Shown here in pieces: positions 5,330 to 5,969 of a DNA stretch of 5,969 bases (position 1 is the first letter of the stretch; the number at the start of each line of letters is the position of its first letter). The notes below the pieces were generated by a model. That model did no database searches. It had not been told where the DNA came from and was given only the letters and a program-made list of their open reading frames with translations. The DNA comes from an uncultured Collinsella sp. GTDB lineage: Bacteria; Actinomycetota; Coriobacteriia; Coriobacteriales; Coriobacteriaceae. Where the stretch lies: NCBI GenBank assembly GCA_900553415.1, contig USDH01000098.1, positions 1-5,969 of the forward strand, given 5' to 3'. A program made the position numbers and the translations under genes.

Positions 5330-5969
5330 TTACAGCTCGTAGAGCGTGGTGAACTTGTCCTGCAGGTAGCTGCAGTAGTAGCGGGCATCGAACGCCATGC
5401 CGCAGGCGCCCTTGATGAGCTCCGGCGCGTCCTTGGCGCGGCCCCACTGCCAAATGTGCTCGCCCAGCCAGGCGCGGACGGGTGTCAGGTCGCCGCTCGC
5501 GCAGGCGCCGGTAAGGTCGACGCCGTCGCGGCACATGGCCGGCACAAACATGGCGTCGTAGGCGCTGCCCAGCGCATAGGTGGGGAAGTAGCCAAACGAG
5601 CCGCCGCTCCAGTGCGTATCCTGCAGGCAACCACGCGTGTCGTCGGGAACCGGAATGCCCAGGTACTCATCCATGAAGCGATTCCAAAGAGCGGGGATAT
5701 CCTTGGCTGTGGCCTCGCCGGCAAACAGCATGCGCTCGATCTCGTAGCGCACCATAACGTGCAGCGGATAGGTGAGCTCGTCGGCCTCGGTGCGGATCAG
5801 CGACGGCTGCGCGATGTTCACGGCGCGGTAGAGCGTGTCCTCGTCGACGTCGCCGTAGACCTCGGGTGCGTGGCGGCGCAGCACCTCGAGCAGCGGTCCC
5901 ATAAAGGCGCGGCTGCGACCCACGGTGTTCTCGAAAAAGCGGCTCTGGCTCTCGTGGATGCCCATGGAG
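5330..5969 (-). CDS. M32-family metallocarboxypeptidase, C-terminal part (gene continues past the right edge)
   Basis: The visible 212 residues are the C-terminal two fifths of a thermostable-carboxypeptidase (Taq/Pfu) type enzyme, a family usually about 500 residues long. These cytoplasmic zinc or cobalt peptidases remove C-terminal amino acids from peptides. Counting from the Met at 5965, the motifs are HESQSR (4-9), whose Glu is the third metal ligand in the family; IRTEADELTY (57-66); and DTHWSGGSFGYFPTY (116-130). The C-terminus ends YLQDKFTTLYEL, as family members do. The HEXXH motif with the other metal ligands should lie roughly 25 residues upstream, outside the window. The Met at 5965 is internal: the frame stays open to the edge and the motif order requires more protein before it. 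The gene converges on glmM and shares its terminator. A role in peptide recycling or nutrition is inferred from the family. Confidence 0.93.
   Translation of the reverse strand, partial: SMGIHESQSRFFENTVGRSRAFMGPLLEVLRRHAPEVYGDVDEDTLYRAVNIAQPSLIRTEADELTYPLHVMVRYEIERMLFAGEATAKDIPALWNRFMDEYLGIPVPDDTRGCLQDTHWSGGSFGYFPTYALGSAYDAMFVPAMCRDGVDLTGACASGDLTPVRAWLGEHIWQWGRAKDAPELIKGACGMAFDARYYCSYLQDKFTTLYEL

Noticed and set aside
5330..5965. Taking the Met at 5965 as the start of a small complete protein
   Set aside because: The frame remains open to the window edge, and the Met directly precedes the internal HESQSR motif of M32 peptidases, so this is an edge-truncated gene, not a small one.

Overview
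The window looks like chromosomal DNA from a high-GC actinobacterium of the class Coriobacteriia, most likely Collinsella or a close relative. This rests on the high-GC codon use of the larger genes, on the look of the GlmM sequence, and on the set of genes present. It is recognition from memory, not a database match. Nothing points to a plasmid, phage, integron, CRISPR array or insertion sequence.

Layout, left to right. Positions 1-43 hold the 5' part of a tRNA-Val(GAC) gene on the minus strand, cut by the window edge, with a good sigma70-type promoter at 73-101. Positions 102-332 have no convincing gene and could include the promoter and leader of the next gene. Positions 333-1355 (+) encode a ten-helix EamA/DMT-family transporter. 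A 149-base gap follows with two hairpins, the second ending in a T run. Positions 1505-3817 (+) encode a 770-residue membrane-anchored DUF4012 protein with a long disordered cytoplasmic tail. A strong terminator-like hairpin (3855-3887) sits almost directly on the ribosome binding site of glmM (3901-5232, +), the phosphoglucosamine mutase of peptidoglycan precursor synthesis. Positions 5233-5329 separate glmM from a convergent gene and hold a possible palindromic repeat and a bidirectional terminator. Positions 5330-5969 (-) are the C-terminal part of an M32 (Taq/Pfu-type) metallocarboxypeptidase that runs off the right edge.

How the genes relate. GlmM supplies glucosamine-1-phosphate for UDP-GlcNAc and so for the cell wall. 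The DUF4012 protein is predicted to display a large domain outside the membrane and may act at the envelope, but its function is unknown. The terminator between the two argues against a simple operon. The transporter and the carboxypeptidase look like independent neighbours. I found no evidence of a new multi-gene system. The points most worth a second look are the hairpin-plus-T-run leaders just upstream of the DUF4012 gene and glmM, the two-part tail architecture of the DUF4012 protein, and the REP-like palindromes between glmM and the carboxypeptidase gene.
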